From Planctomycetota bacterium (GTDB lineage Bacteria; Planctomycetota; UBA1135; UBA2386): a stretch of DNA of 64,000 nt. The position numbers and the translations under genes were made by a program. Below the pieces are notes generated by a model. It was not told where the DNA came from, searched no databases, and was given only the letters and a program-made list of their open reading frames with translations. The stretch covers positions 1-64,000 of the forward strand of contig JACRLW010000047.1 of assembly GCA_016235155.1 (NCBI GenBank), written 5' to 3'. Positions 1-8,789 of the stretch are shown here, one piece after another. Every line of letters begins with the position of its first letter. Position 1 is the first letter of the stretch.

Positions 1-588
1 CACGCGGCTGTGCACTCCGTCGAGCGGACCGAGGGGGATCTCGCCCTCTCCGATCAGGTGCGCCGTGATCGGCGCCCCGTTGTCTCTGTCACTGATGGCG
101 AACTCGATCGCGCGTCCGTTCGTGTTCGGGGCTGCCACGCCGTCTTCGGGCCGGACCACCATACGCCCGCCATCTGCCTTCACCCTCGTCGTTCGGCGTT
201 GGGCCCCAGCGCACACGACCATGAACGCATACTCGTCGCCGAGGGTCGCCACCTCGTAAGACGCCTCACCCGAGCTTGCGGAGATCTCGAAGGGGCAAAG
301 CGTGCATCCGCACGGGTCCGCGCCTCGGAACGAGTAACACCAGGCCGACTTTGGCGATTGGTCGTCGGTTTCGCTCCGTTTCTCCGGGACGGCCCCGGTC
401 GAGGCGACCCGTGCCCGATGAGGAAGCACCGTTTCATCACCCTGGAATACCGCCCGCTCACCGACACCTGCCATCGGGTTGCTTTGCCAAGTGTCACGTC
501 GCCAAGCGATGGCGCCTACCGCGAGCACGATCCCGACGAGTCCTGCGATAGCAACCCAGGGGTCGGCTAGTCGTTTTTGCGTCCGCAC
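1..588 (-). CDS. membrane-anchored exported protein, partial (C-terminus outside window)
   Basis: On the minus strand an open frame runs from a GTG at 588 off the left edge of the window (196 codons seen). The product starts with a short basic stretch and one hydrophobic segment at about residues 11-28, then a hydrophilic extracytoplasmic part. A cysteine cluster (CGCTLCPF) lies near residue 87. A GAGGG sequence sits about 9 bases before the GTG. The start is 24 bases after the stop of the upstream secreted-protein gene, so the two probably share a transcript. I recognise no family. The frame has normal local codon usage, whereas the plus-strand frames here read as low-complexity Arg-rich shadows. 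The C-terminus is not visible. Confidence 0.6.
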   Translation of the reverse strand, partial: MRTQKRLADPWVAIAGLVGIVLAVGAIAWRRDTWQSNPMAGVGERAVFQGDETVLPHRARVASTGAVPEKRSETDDQSPKSAWCYSFRGADPCGCTLCPFEISASSGEASYEVATLGDEYAFMVVCAGAQRRTTRVKADGGRMVVRPEDGVAAPNTNGRAIEFAISDRDNGAPITAHLIGEGEIPLGPLDGVHSRV

Positions 589-612
589 GATCTGGGGCCC
601 TCGAATTCTCGT

Positions 613-1821
613 CTATCTCCCATCCAGCATCAGTACCGGCCCGGTTGGGCCTCCGCCACTCGGCACACCGCTTCCGAAGGCCGACGGATCGGTCCACATG
701 CTCGTCGCCATCCAGCTGTCAGCGAATCCCTGGATGCGCAGTTGCAGGGCGTTGGTGGTGATCAGTCCCATGGCGTTGAACGCCGGATGCAGCCGAAGTC
801 CCTGAACGTACAATGGCATTCCGACCAATCCTGGGTCCATGGGCACGGCGACAGCACACGTCTTGAACTGAGCGGTTGGATTCAGTAGGGGAACGGTCCA
901 ATCGATGCTGTTGTACAAGGAGCATCCTGGAGCTCCATATGCATCGAGAGAGAGCGGGAGATTCGTGCCCCCCCATGACTGACTGCTCGATCCGACGGCG
1001 AACACAGTCAGAGACGATGTGTAGTCGTTCCCGGTAAGCCAGTGAATCCAGGCGCCTCGTTGCCCTATCGTTACCACGGAGTTTATCGCAATGATATCGG
1101 GAACGGGGCCCCCTGCCGGTGCACATCCTACCCCGAACGGCGCAGCCGGGTAGTACACGAATCCGGGTGGCAGAGCAGCCACCCAGGAGTCCAGATACCC
1201 AAGCGTGGGATGTATCTGGTTGAGGCAGAGTGTCGTGGCCGACACGCGAAGCTCCACGAGCGCTGAGTTACCCAGCCCCAGTGCAAACGGACTAGTCAAC
1301 GGCAGCCGGTAGGAGAAGGGGTAGTCACCGTCGGATCGCCATTGCACGGATGGGAAGCTCACCACACGTTCGCTCATGACCTGTCGATAGTCAGCCGCGC
1401 GGTGAGTCGCGTACAGGTAGCTGACTTCTGCCGCGCGTACGCGGCTGTGACCCATCCACATCTGTGCCGTGACGGTGAATGCCGGTGCCGCGAGCGCCGG
1501 GGTTCCAGGTCGATCCGCACGACGCATCGCGATCGCCTTCACCCGCGCCGGGGCTCCCGTGGGGAGGTCGAAGAGCCACTGGTAGCTCCAAGGCGTCGTC
1601 GGTCCAGGGCAGTTCGTGCCGAAGAGACGCTGCGGCCGCCTTTGTGGGACTCCAAGTGGCGGCACCTCGACGAAGTCATGCGCTTCTGCCGTCCCCGACG
1701 GGAGCGGCACCTGAGCAGCAACCGGCAAACTCAAGGTGGCGTGCATAAGCAAGTCAACCAACAGCGTCCACGGACTCGCGACGCACCGTACCCTGAAGCC
1801 GCTTCGGACAGGCATGAACAT
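613..1821 (-). CDS. secreted protein of unknown function, planctomycete type
   Basis: 402 aa. The N-terminus is basic then hydrophobic and ends in PVAAQ at about residues 33-37, which looks like a signal peptide; the true start may be an internal codon closer to it. The mature part is rich in Gly, Pro, Thr and aromatic residues, with few lysines and scattered cysteines. Near the C-terminus is a motif of the type LYVQGLRLHP, which recurs in large families of exported Planctomycetota proteins with no assigned function. It starts 7 bases after the stop of the next exported gene (1829-2293) and is followed by another exported gene, so this looks like a small operon for envelope or secreted proteins. 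No enzymatic motif is visible. Confidence 0.7.
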   Translation of the reverse strand: MFMPVRSGFRVRCVASPWTLLVDLLMHATLSLPVAAQVPLPSGTAEAHDFVEVPPLGVPQRRPQRLFGTNCPGPTTPWSYQWLFDLPTGAPARVKAIAMRRADRPGTPALAAPAFTVTAQMWMGHSRVRAAEVSYLYATHRAADYRQVMSERVVSFPSVQWRSDGDYPFSYRLPLTSPFALGLGNSALVELRVSATTLCLNQIHPTLGYLDSWVAALPPGFVYYPAAPFGVGCAPAGGPVPDIIAINSVVTIGQRGAWIHWLTGNDYTSSLTVFAVGSSSQSWGGTNLPLSLDAYGAPGCSLYNSIDWTVPLLNPTAQFKTCAVAVPMDPGLVGMPLYVQGLRLHPAFNAMGLITTNALQLRIQGFADSWMATSMWTDPSAFGSGVPSGGGPTGPVLMLDGR

Positions 1822-1828
1822 GACGGAA

Positions 1829-2293
1829 TCAATCGAGGTCGCAGCTCCATCGCCTGACGAGGCTCAATGCGATCTGATTCGTCGGATTCGCCACCTCCCT
1901 CCAGATGATAAGGAGGCTCGAGCCCACCGTACTCGGACTCCCGCCACATGCGACGTCGGTTCCCGCAGGGTGCGTGAGCTCCTGTAGCCCAGAAACCGGT
2001 GTGAAGTACGTAAGGGGATCAGCCCAGCTTGCGTGTATGAGTTCCCATGTGTCATCAGGGATGTTGTAGTTGAGTTCGATCGTACCGCTGACCTCACATC
2101 GGGGCGTCGTTGGTGTGGGGTGGTTCACCGTGCAGGAAGCATAGGTGGTTGCAGAGCCGATCAAAGGGTGCGATTGGGGAGAGTCATCGTACACCAGGAC
2201 GCAGGAGCACGCGACCGGCGCCTGAGCTGCGATGTTCAGGGCGCTGGTGATGACGATGACCAGGAGGGTCGTGAGGAGCCGAAGAGCTGTCAT
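1829..2293 (-). CDS. small secreted protein, unknown function
   Basis: 154 aa with a clear N-terminal signal peptide (hydrophobic core at about residues 7-20, cleavage likely after NIAAQ at about 24). The mature protein has several cysteines (the CSC pair near 29, then others near 53, 65, 116 and 150), suggesting disulphides outside the cytoplasm. First gene of a minus-strand run with 613-1821 (7-bp gap) and probably 1-588. No family recognised. Confidence 0.65.
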   Translation of the reverse strand: MTALRLLTTLLVIVITSALNIAAQAPVACSCVLVYDDSPQSHPLIGSATTYASCTVNHPTPTTPRCEVSGTIELNYNIPDDTWELIHASWADPLTYFTPVSGLQELTHPAGTDVACGGSPSTVGSSLLIIWREVANPTNQIALSLVRRWSCDLD

Positions 2294-2365
2294 CGTGACT
2301 TGCCTTTCGAGGGGGCCATGGGTGAGCAGGCCGCGACGCGCCCCGATGCGCCGCGACTGCGTTCG

Positions 2366-3154
2366 TTACTCGCTGAAGATCTTGACTCCCTCCGAACGCA
2401 CCCGCCCTTCGATCCACCGCGCCACCCGGCGGCGCCGATCGACGATCATCGCGGTGCGGTCGTCGTAGAGCATGCGGAGCCCCGGCCAGTCGGACCAGAG
2501 GACGATGATCTGTCGCTCGCCTGCGGGCTTCAGCGGATCGCCCCAGACCGTGCCGTCCTTGGCCGCGGGGCGCTCCCGGAGGAAGCGGATGTACTCCGGA
2601 TCCGCCTCACGGGGCTGCATCCGGATCTCGAAGCAGCGCTCCGGGCGCTGGCGGAGCTGGCGCTTCACGTCCTGCTCCTCGGCGACGATCAGCAGCGCGA
2701 AGTCGCGCAGCGCTTCGTCGTATTCGGCCATCTCCCTTCGCAGCGCCTCCAAGGCCTCCGGCGCAAGGCGATGCTCGAGGGTGTCGGCGCGGCCGGCGTC
2801 GAGCAGCCGCTGAACTGCCGCCTCGCTGATCGGACCCTCGTAATGCCGGTGCGTGGCGAAGAAGAGCCGTTGGTGCGTACCCGGCTTCAGGTCGTCGAAG
2901 CTGCCGCCCAGCGCCAAACGCAGCGGCAGATCCTCCGCGAGCGGCGCCATCACGTCCGTCGTCCGGATCTGGTCGAGCGGATCGATCGGAGTTGCCGGCA
3001 CGGGATTGCCGGGCGTTTCCGCCGCGCAAACGGCCGCGTAAGACGACGCAGGCCATGCCAGCGGGATCGCCGCGCCCAGCAACGCGATCGCCGCGATGCC
3101 TGGGATCGCAAGCGAGCGAGACGTCACGCGGCGCGTCGAACCGACCCGGTCCAT
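2366..3154 (-). CDS. exported protein of unknown function
   Basis: 262 aa from an ATG at 3154. The N-terminus has a basic stretch followed by a hydrophobic segment at about residues 15-42 ending AYA-like, consistent with a signal peptide or anchor. The rest is charged and mainly helical, with a region around residues 95-165 rich in Glu, Arg and Leu (probable coiled coil) and a C-terminal part containing IIVLWSDWPGLRMLYDDR. The frame stays open much further upstream, over the oppositely oriented sigma-factor gene; I start it at 3154 because the frame beyond looks like an antisense shadow. No family recognised. Confidence 0.55.
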   Translation of the reverse strand: MDRVGSTRRVTSRSLAIPGIAAIALLGAAIPLAWPASSYAAVCAAETPGNPVPATPIDPLDQIRTTDVMAPLAEDLPLRLALGGSFDDLKPGTHQRLFFATHRHYEGPISEAAVQRLLDAGRADTLEHRLAPEALEALRREMAEYDEALRDFALLIVAEEQDVKRQLRQRPERCFEIRMQPREADPEYIRFLRERPAAKDGTVWGDPLKPAGERQIIVLWSDWPGLRMLYDDRTAMIVDRRRRVARWIEGRVRSEGVKIFSE

Positions 3155-3436
3155 GACCTCATGTGGACCGGGGTGGGGGTACTTCGCGGATGCGCGTTCG
3201 CCGCCGTGGGTCCGTAGTCCGGAGAGTCCTCGCGCCGCGCGAGGATTCGGAGGAAGAAGGGCCCCAGCAAGAAGAGCGGTCGAGGCCTTCTCGAGCGGCG
3301 CGCCAGCGCCGACGCCGGCAACCCGGATGGGTTGCGGCCTCGGCCGCGATGGGACTGGAGCTTCGCGCCCGGGGCTCGTTCGGGAACTGCGCTCGAACCG
3401 GTTGCCTTCACCGCCCGCGAGGCTATCGTGCACGCC

Positions 3437-4039
3437 ATGGGCGAAAACGAACGGCAGAAGAAACGGCAGAAGAAACGGCAGAAGAAACGGCAGAAGAAAC
3501 GGCAGAAGAACGGCGCCGCGGCGCCGCCCGACGCGAAGAAGCGGCTCGAGGACGCCAACAAGGTGATGCATGACGCAGTCCGACGCTGGGTCCACCCCAA
3601 CGATCGGGACGACGTCTGTCAGGATGCTCTTCTCGAGTACTGGAAGAAGGACAACCCCTCGATCGGGAACCCCCAGGGCTTCGCGATCGGCATCGTCAAG
3701 ACCACCGCGCGGAACCACAACAAGCGCGGCAGCTCCGCGAAGCGCCCCGTGACACTCGGCGAGTCCGACGTCGACCTGCCGGACGACGCAGGCCCCAGCA
3801 GCGAGGGCCGCGCGCTGCTGCATGAACAGCGGGAGACGATCTTGAAGCGGCTCCGCGAAGTGCCGGCTCGGACCCGTCGCGTGCTCCGCGCGGTGTTCGC
3901 GGGGAACTTCACATGGGTCGCGATCGCTGCGGTAGCCGGTATGGAACGCAGCGAAGCCAAGCAACGCACCGAAGACGGGATCCGCTACTTCCAACAGAAC
4001 ACCGAGCCCGCACCGAGGCACAAGCGCAAGAAGTCCTGA
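3437..4039 (+). CDS. ECF-like sigma-70 factor with N-terminal RQKK repeats
   Basis: 200 aa. After a Met-Gly-Glu-Asn start there is a very basic tail made of five RQKK units, encoded by a perfect 12-bp DNA repeat at 3451-3510. The rest resembles a sigma-70 region 2 (around residues 35-85: HPNDRDDVCQDALLEYW, then GFAIGIVKTTARN) and region 4 (around residues 130-190: LKRLREVPARTRRVLRAVF, then a helix-turn-helix with VAIAAVAGMERSEAKQR). This is the domain order of ECF sigma factors, which direct RNA polymerase to stress or envelope regulons. No anti-sigma gene is adjacent. The frame is open upstream of 3437, but the upstream part is Arg/Pro-rich and unlikely to be coding. The repeat tail is unusual. 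Confidence 0.65.
   Translation: MGENERQKKRQKKRQKKRQKKRQKNGAAAPPDAKKRLEDANKVMHDAVRRWVHPNDRDDVCQDALLEYWKKDNPSIGNPQGFAIGIVKTTARNHNKRGSSAKRPVTLGESDVDLPDDAGPSSEGRALLHEQRETILKRLREVPARTRRVLRAVFAGNFTWVAIAAVAGMERSEAKQRTEDGIRYFQQNTEPAPRHKRKKS
3451..3510 (+). repeat. five perfect tandem copies of a 12-bp unit (ACGGCAGAAGAA)
   Basis: The unit is repeated head-to-tail five times without a mismatch. It lies in frame inside the sigma-factor gene and encodes Arg-Gln-Lys-Lys each time (the last unit reads RQKN because of the next base). Perfect 12-bp units can slip during replication without changing frame, so the length of the basic tail may vary between strains. Confidence 0.95.
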
Positions 4040-4070
4040 GGCTGGTGCCGTCCGCCCGCTGCGTCTCGCT

Positions 4071-4907
4071 TCAGCTCTCGCTTCCGGCCTCGCCCGTCCG
4101 CTCCACTCCAGCATCACCCTCGTCCAGCCGCTCCCCGCCGGACAGGATCTGTTCCGCCGTCAGCATCGCGTCGCCGCGGTATGCGACCAGGATCTCGCCG
4201 TGCGAAGCGCCCTGCCAGGCCCGCAGGACGCCCTGCTTCATCATTTCGAGGATGGCAATGAAGGTGCCGATCAATGCGAGGCGACCGTCCTTCTTGTCGA
4301 AGAGGCCGACGAAGGAGACTTCGGTCTCGCCGCGGACGCGGCTCAGGATGGCCTCGACATAGAACAGCATCCCGCGGCGGTCGATGCCGATCTCGAGGGT
4401 CTGCTGTTGGCGGCCGGTCTCTTCGAGCAGTTTGGCGAAGGCGGCGGTGAGGGTCCAGATCTCCACTTCGCCGAGGTCGAGCGTCTCGGCGTCCTCCTCG
4501 CGCTGGCGTTGCGCGTCTTGCACCTCGCCGGGCAGGGGCAGCGCGAGGTCGACCATGCGCGCGCGGCGGGCAGCGAGACGTTCGAGCCGGCGGGAGATGT
4601 CGCGGTAGCGCTTGTACTCGAGCAGGCGGCGGATGAGGTCGTCGCGTGGGTCGAGCTCCTTCTCGAGTTCGACCGCCTCGTTCGGGAGCATCTCGCGCGA
4701 CTTGATCTCCATCAGCGTGCTCGCCATCACGAGGAACTCGCCGAGGTCGCCGAGATCGAGCTGCCGCAGCAGCTCGAGGTGCTTCAGGTACTGGTCCAGG
4801 ATCACCGCGATCCGGACCTCGTGGATGTCGACCTCCTGCTGCTTCACGAGGTGAAGGAGGAGATCCAGGGGGCCGCAGAAGACGGGCAGTTCCACCCGGT
4901 ACGACAT
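4071..4907 (-). CDS. scpA: segregation and condensation protein A (ScpA, kleisin)
   Basis: 278 aa. ScpA is the kleisin subunit that bridges the SMC dimer and, with ScpB, helps compact and segregate the chromosome. The N-terminus has the family signature: a hydrophobic strand, then FCGPLDLLLHLVKQQEVDIHEV, with conserved GPLDLLLxLI and DI residues, followed by the SREMLP-type helix near residue 80. A charged central linker and a C-terminal winged-helix-like region (residues about 190-260) complete the family layout. Length is typical (about 250-280). No scpB is next to it. It is divergent from the kdsD operon, with a gap of about 70 bases that probably holds both promoters. Confidence 0.93.
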   Translation of the reverse strand: MSYRVELPVFCGPLDLLLHLVKQQEVDIHEVRIAVILDQYLKHLELLRQLDLGDLGEFLVMASTLMEIKSREMLPNEAVELEKELDPRDDLIRRLLEYKRYRDISRRLERLAARRARMVDLALPLPGEVQDAQRQREEDAETLDLGEVEIWTLTAAFAKLLEETGRQQQTLEIGIDRRGMLFYVEAILSRVRGETEVSFVGLFDKKDGRLALIGTFIAILEMMKQGVLRAWQGASHGEILVAYRGDAMLTAEQILSGGERLDEGDAGVERTGEAGSES

Positions 4908-4977
4908 CGACTAGAGTCTAGGCGTCGACGGGCGATGCGCCAGGAACGTGGCGCGCGCCGGCGAACCGAACCCCTCG

Positions 4978-5967
4978 ATGGACGACTCCCGGACGGACCC
5001 GCGGATCGCGCGCGCACGCGCGATCATCGAGACCGAGGCCGACGCGATGCGCCAGGTCGCCGGGCGCGTGGGGCCGGACTTCGGCATGGCGGTCGACGCG
5101 ATCCTCGCGCTGCGCGGGCGCGTCGTCACCGCGGGGATGGGCAAGGCCGGGATCATCGCGCAGAAGATCTCGGCGACCCTCGCCTCGACCGGCACGCCGT
5201 CGATCTGGCTGCACCCGGCCGAAGCGATCCACGGCGACCTCGGGCGGGTCGTGAAGGACGACCTCCTCCTCGCCCTGTCGAAGTCGGGCGAGACCGAGGA
5301 GGTGCTGCGGCTGCTCGGGCCGGTGAAGGCGGTCGGCTGCCGGGTGGTCGCGATCACCCAGTCGCGCGAGAGCACGCTGGCCCGCCACTCCGACCTCGTG
5401 CTCGAACTCGGCGCGATCGAGGAGGCCGGCACGCTGCGCCTCGCCCCCACCGTGTCGACCACCGCGATGCTCTGCCTCGGCGACGCGCTCGCGGTCGTGG
5501 TCCAGGAAGGCCGGCGATTCGGGCCGGAGGACTTCGCGCGCTATCACCCCGGCGGCGACCTCGGCCGGCGATTGATGAAGGTCGAGGAGCTGATGCGCCG
5601 CGACGAACGCAATCCGCGCGTCGCGTCGGGCGCGAGCCTGCTCGAGGCGATCGGCGTGATGACGCGCACGCCGGGACGCCCGGGCGCGACGAGCGTCGTC
5701 GACGACCAGGGCCGATTGGTCGGCTTCCTCACCGACGGCGACCTGCGCCGTCTGCTCGAACAGGACCGCGTGCGCGACGTCCGCGCCGTGAAGATCGACG
5801 ACGTGATGACGCGCAGCCCGCGCACCATTGCCCCGGACACGTTCGCGATGGAGGCGATGGCGAGCCTCCGCCACCATCGCGTCGACCAATTGCCGGTCGT
5901 CGACGGCGCCATGCGGCTCGTCGGATTGCTCGACGTGCAGGATCTGCTCGACCTCCGGATCGGATGA
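4978..5967 (+). CDS. kdsD: arabinose-5-phosphate isomerase (KdsD/KpsF family)
   Basis: Converts ribulose 5-phosphate to arabinose 5-phosphate, the first step towards Kdo for LPS inner core. About 329 aa: an N-terminal SIS domain (GMGKAGIIAQKISATLASTGTPS near residues 60-85, then LSKSGETEE, then a GDALAVVVQE helix) and two CBS domains in the C-terminal third. The HPGGDLGRR motif linking the halves is typical. I chose the ATG at 4978; a GTG at 4948 would add ten residues. The stop overlaps the start of the next gene by four bases (ATGA), so translation is probably coupled to the LPS transport genes downstream. Confidence 0.93.
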   Translation: MDDSRTDPRIARARAIIETEADAMRQVAGRVGPDFGMAVDAILALRGRVVTAGMGKAGIIAQKISATLASTGTPSIWLHPAEAIHGDLGRVVKDDLLLALSKSGETEEVLRLLGPVKAVGCRVVAITQSRESTLARHSDLVLELGAIEEAGTLRLAPTVSTTAMLCLGDALAVVVQEGRRFGPEDFARYHPGGDLGRRLMKVEELMRRDERNPRVASGASLLEAIGVMTRTPGRPGATSVVDDQGRLVGFLTDGDLRRLLEQDRVRDVRAVKIDDVMTRSPRTIAPDTFAMEAMASLRHHRVDQLPVVDGAMRLVGLLDVQDLLDLRIG

Positions 5968-8789
5968 CGCGCTTCTTCGTACGCGTCGTCCTCGCCCTGT
6001 TGATCGTCGCCGGCGCTCTCGCCGCGCTGCGCTGGGCGATCGGCGACGACTTCACGACCGACGCCGCCTCGAACCAGGGCTCGCCGATGAAGCCGAGCAC
6101 GCACACCGCGCCCGACATCGTGGTCGACGCGACCGACGACGGGAAGCGCAGCGCGATCGGCATCTCCGTGGCAGGGCGTTTCGATTTCACGTCGACCGTC
6201 GAGACACCGCTGCCCGACGGTTCGCGCGCGTTCCCCAAACGCTATGAGCTCCATGCCGAGGACAGCGCGACCGTGGCGGCGGATCTCGCGCGACTCGATC
6301 GCGTGACCGCGCACGTCTATCGGATCGTCGACGGCCTTCTCCAGCCGGAGAGCCGCAAGACCGCGACGATCACCGCGCGCGTCGCCTTCGTGCAGCTCGG
6401 GCGCGACGCGGAGGGACGGCCGTCGATCCGCGCCGACCGCGACATGGACCTCACCGACGTCGTCCTGGTCTCGGTGCCCGGTTCGGCATTGCGCGACCTG
6501 CGGCTCGAGATCGCGCGCGTGCTCGTGCGGCAGGACGAGAACGGCATCCATCTGCGCACGCCCGACGACCGCATGCCGTTCGTGGTCACCTTCGGAGGCG
6601 AACCCGCGATCACCATGCGCGGGCGCGGCCTGGACGGCTTCGTGCCCGGATTGCGCGGCGAAGACGACGCCAGCGGTCGATTGCGACTCGACGTGGCCCA
6701 CGAGCCGGTCGTGACCCGCGGGGCGATGAAGCTCGCGGCGACCGGGACCCTTCGTTACACGGAGGACCTCGCGACGGGCGACGGACGGATCGCAATGCGT
6801 GAGGCGGTGGTCGTCGAGGGCATCGACGCGACGGCGACCGGCGGCGGGCACGCGACCGCGCACGGCGACGAACTCGACGCCGCCATCCTGCGCCAGAAGG
6901 GTGCCGCGGATCACGTCGTCCAGAGCGGCGGCGAGCAACGCGCCGCGTGGCGCGCGCTCACGCTGCGCGGCAAGCGCGCGCGCCTGCTCGTTCAGGACTT
7001 CGAGCTCCAATGCGACCGGTTGGTCGTGACGCCCGCACTCGACGGCGAGCCCGCAATCTTCTCGGCCGACGGTTCCCCGACGCTGACGGAGCGCGGCGAG
7101 GGTGGTTTGTCGTTCCGAGCCGCCGAGCGGATCCACGTGATCGACGTGCCGGGACTGCTCGGCCCTTTGCATTCGTTCGCCGGTTTCCCCGTGCCGCGCT
7201 TCGGCGCCCTCGCCCAGCGGCTGTTCCTGTTCGAAGGACGCGCGCACGTCGACGATCCGAAGCACGCGCTCGCCGTCGACGCCGCGGATGGTCTGAGCGC
7301 TTTGCGCAGCGACTCCGGCCTCGATCTGGTGCGGGGTTCGGGCGACGTCGCCCTGACGTCCGACCGTTTCACCGCGAGCGGCGACCGCGGCTTCCTGTTG
7401 GCGCGAGGACCGCGCGGCGAACGCGTGCGCCTCGGTCCCGCGGTGCTCGATCCGTCCCACCGCTTCCGCCTCGTCGAGCGCAATGCCGCGCGCGAGCCGG
7501 TGACCCTCGATGGCAGCGGCCGCTGCGCGCTCGTTCGCGACGCCGCCGGCGCCATGACGCTCGATGTCGCCTCGCCCGCGATGGACGCGCGGATCGCACG
7601 CGGCGACGACGTCGTTTCCGCGATGCGGACCCTGCACCTCGTGACCACGGCGGCGGGGAGCGTCGCGACGCTCGTCGCCGAGGGTCCTCACTGCAAGCTC
7701 GACACCGTGCTGCGCGATCGCAATGGACGCACCGAGCCGATCGAACTCCTCGGCGAGCGCGTGACCAGCGACGACGGTCGTTCGCTCACGGTCATCGGTT
7801 CCCCGGCGAGCGTCGTGCGGGCCGACGGCAGTCGGTTGCGCGGCGAGCGCATCGACGTCACGCCGTTAGGCGCGGGCGCGCCGGCCGTCGTCGTGCGCGG
7901 CACGCCGGCGAGCATCGACGGCGTGCGCACGACGACCGCGGGCGAGACCCTCGCGCTCGAGGCCGCTCGCCTCGTGGTGATGCCGAGCTTGCTGCCGCCC
8001 GCCGTGTTGCGGGCGCACGGCATTCCCGCGCGATCGTGGAGCACGCCCGCGCGCGGGCAGGTCTTCGCGCAGGCCTTCTCCCAGGTCTTCGCGAAGGGGG
8101 CATTGGCTCTCCGCCGCTGCGATGGCGATGGCAATCTCCTCAGCGCCGCGACCGGGACGTCCCTCTGGCTCCTGCCCGAGAGCGAGTCCGCCGTGCTCAC
8201 GGGTTCGCCAGCGGTCCTGATCGAGCGCACTCCGAACGGCCGCGAGTTCGTCGCCCGCGCCGAGCGGCTCCGCGGCTCGAAGCGTGCCGATGGCGCGCCG
8301 TTCGTGATCCTCGAACCGAGCGAGGAAGCGCTCCCCGAGATCGACGTGCACGGCACCGGCGATGCCGGTCCGCTGCGCGATCTCCGCATCATTGCCGCCG
8401 TGCCGATCGTGCTCGACGGCGATCGTCTGGTCGTCGACGGCGACGTCCGCGTGCGATCACTCGGCGCCGGCGGCTCGATCGACGCGGACGGACTCGACGT
8501 GACGGCCGCCGGCGTCGACGCCACCCTCGACTCCGCGGCCGGCACCTTGCGAGCGCTGCACGCCCACGGCGCACGCCTGGCGTGGCAATCGATCCGCGCC
8601 TACGGCGACGTGCTCCGCCTCGACGTGCCGCGGACCACGATCGAAGTCGAAGGCAACACCGCGGACGGTGCTTGGGTCGAGCTGCCGGGGCAGCGCCACC
8701 GCGGCGGACTCGTGCGGGTCGATTACGCGTCGCGCGAGTTGAGGGTCTGGGGTCCGCGTGCCGGCGGCCGCGCGACGGTCGAACGATGA
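5964..8789 (+). CDS. giant LptC/LptA-like periplasmic LPS transport protein
   Basis: 941 aa, far longer than LptC (about 190) or LptA (about 185). An N-terminal membrane anchor (residues about 5-24) is followed by a long beta-rich periplasmic part. Segments of the OstA/LptA repeat type occur around residues 355-385 and 590-670 (patterns such as GSPASVVRADGSRLRGERI and VVVRGTPASIDGV). It is coupled by ATGA overlaps to kdsD upstream and an lptD-like gene downstream. Inference: it fuses the LptC anchor and several LptA-like jelly-roll modules into one bridge for LPS from inner to outer membrane. The anchor and context are clear; the exact number of OstA modules needs a profile search. Confidence 0.75.
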   Translation: MTRFFVRVVLALLIVAGALAALRWAIGDDFTTDAASNQGSPMKPSTHTAPDIVVDATDDGKRSAIGISVAGRFDFTSTVETPLPDGSRAFPKRYELHAEDSATVAADLARLDRVTAHVYRIVDGLLQPESRKTATITARVAFVQLGRDAEGRPSIRADRDMDLTDVVLVSVPGSALRDLRLEIARVLVRQDENGIHLRTPDDRMPFVVTFGGEPAITMRGRGLDGFVPGLRGEDDASGRLRLDVAHEPVVTRGAMKLAATGTLRYTEDLATGDGRIAMREAVVVEGIDATATGGGHATAHGDELDAAILRQKGAADHVVQSGGEQRAAWRALTLRGKRARLLVQDFELQCDRLVVTPALDGEPAIFSADGSPTLTERGEGGLSFRAAERIHVIDVPGLLGPLHSFAGFPVPRFGALAQRLFLFEGRAHVDDPKHALAVDAADGLSALRSDSGLDLVRGSGDVALTSDRFTASGDRGFLLARGPRGERVRLGPAVLDPSHRFRLVERNAAREPVTLDGSGRCALVRDAAGAMTLDVASPAMDARIARGDDVVSAMRTLHLVTTAAGSVATLVAEGPHCKLDTVLRDRNGRTEPIELLGERVTSDDGRSLTVIGSPASVVRADGSRLRGERIDVTPLGAGAPAVVVRGTPASIDGVRTTTAGETLALEAARLVVMPSLLPPAVLRAHGIPARSWSTPARGQVFAQAFSQVFAKGALALRRCDGDGNLLSAATGTSLWLLPESESAVLTGSPAVLIERTPNGREFVARAERLRGSKRADGAPFVILEPSEEALPEIDVHGTGDAGPLRDLRIIAAVPIVLDGDRLVVDGDVRVRSLGAGGSIDADGLDVTAAGVDATLDSAAGTLRALHAHGARLAWQSIRAYGDVLRLDVPRTTIEVEGNTADGAWVELPGQRHRGGLVRVDYASRELRVWGPRAGGRATVER

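Noticed and set aside
10-570. Plus-strand open frame at the left edge
   Set aside because: Arg/His-rich with no domain; the minus-strand frame has a membrane helix, a start signal and better codon pattern.
4200-5960. Very long plus-strand open frame that runs through scpA and kdsD
   Set aside because: Its first part is antisense to scpA and out of frame with kdsD and reads as Arg/Ala/Gly-rich low complexity; only the part from 5964 is the real lptC/A-like gene.
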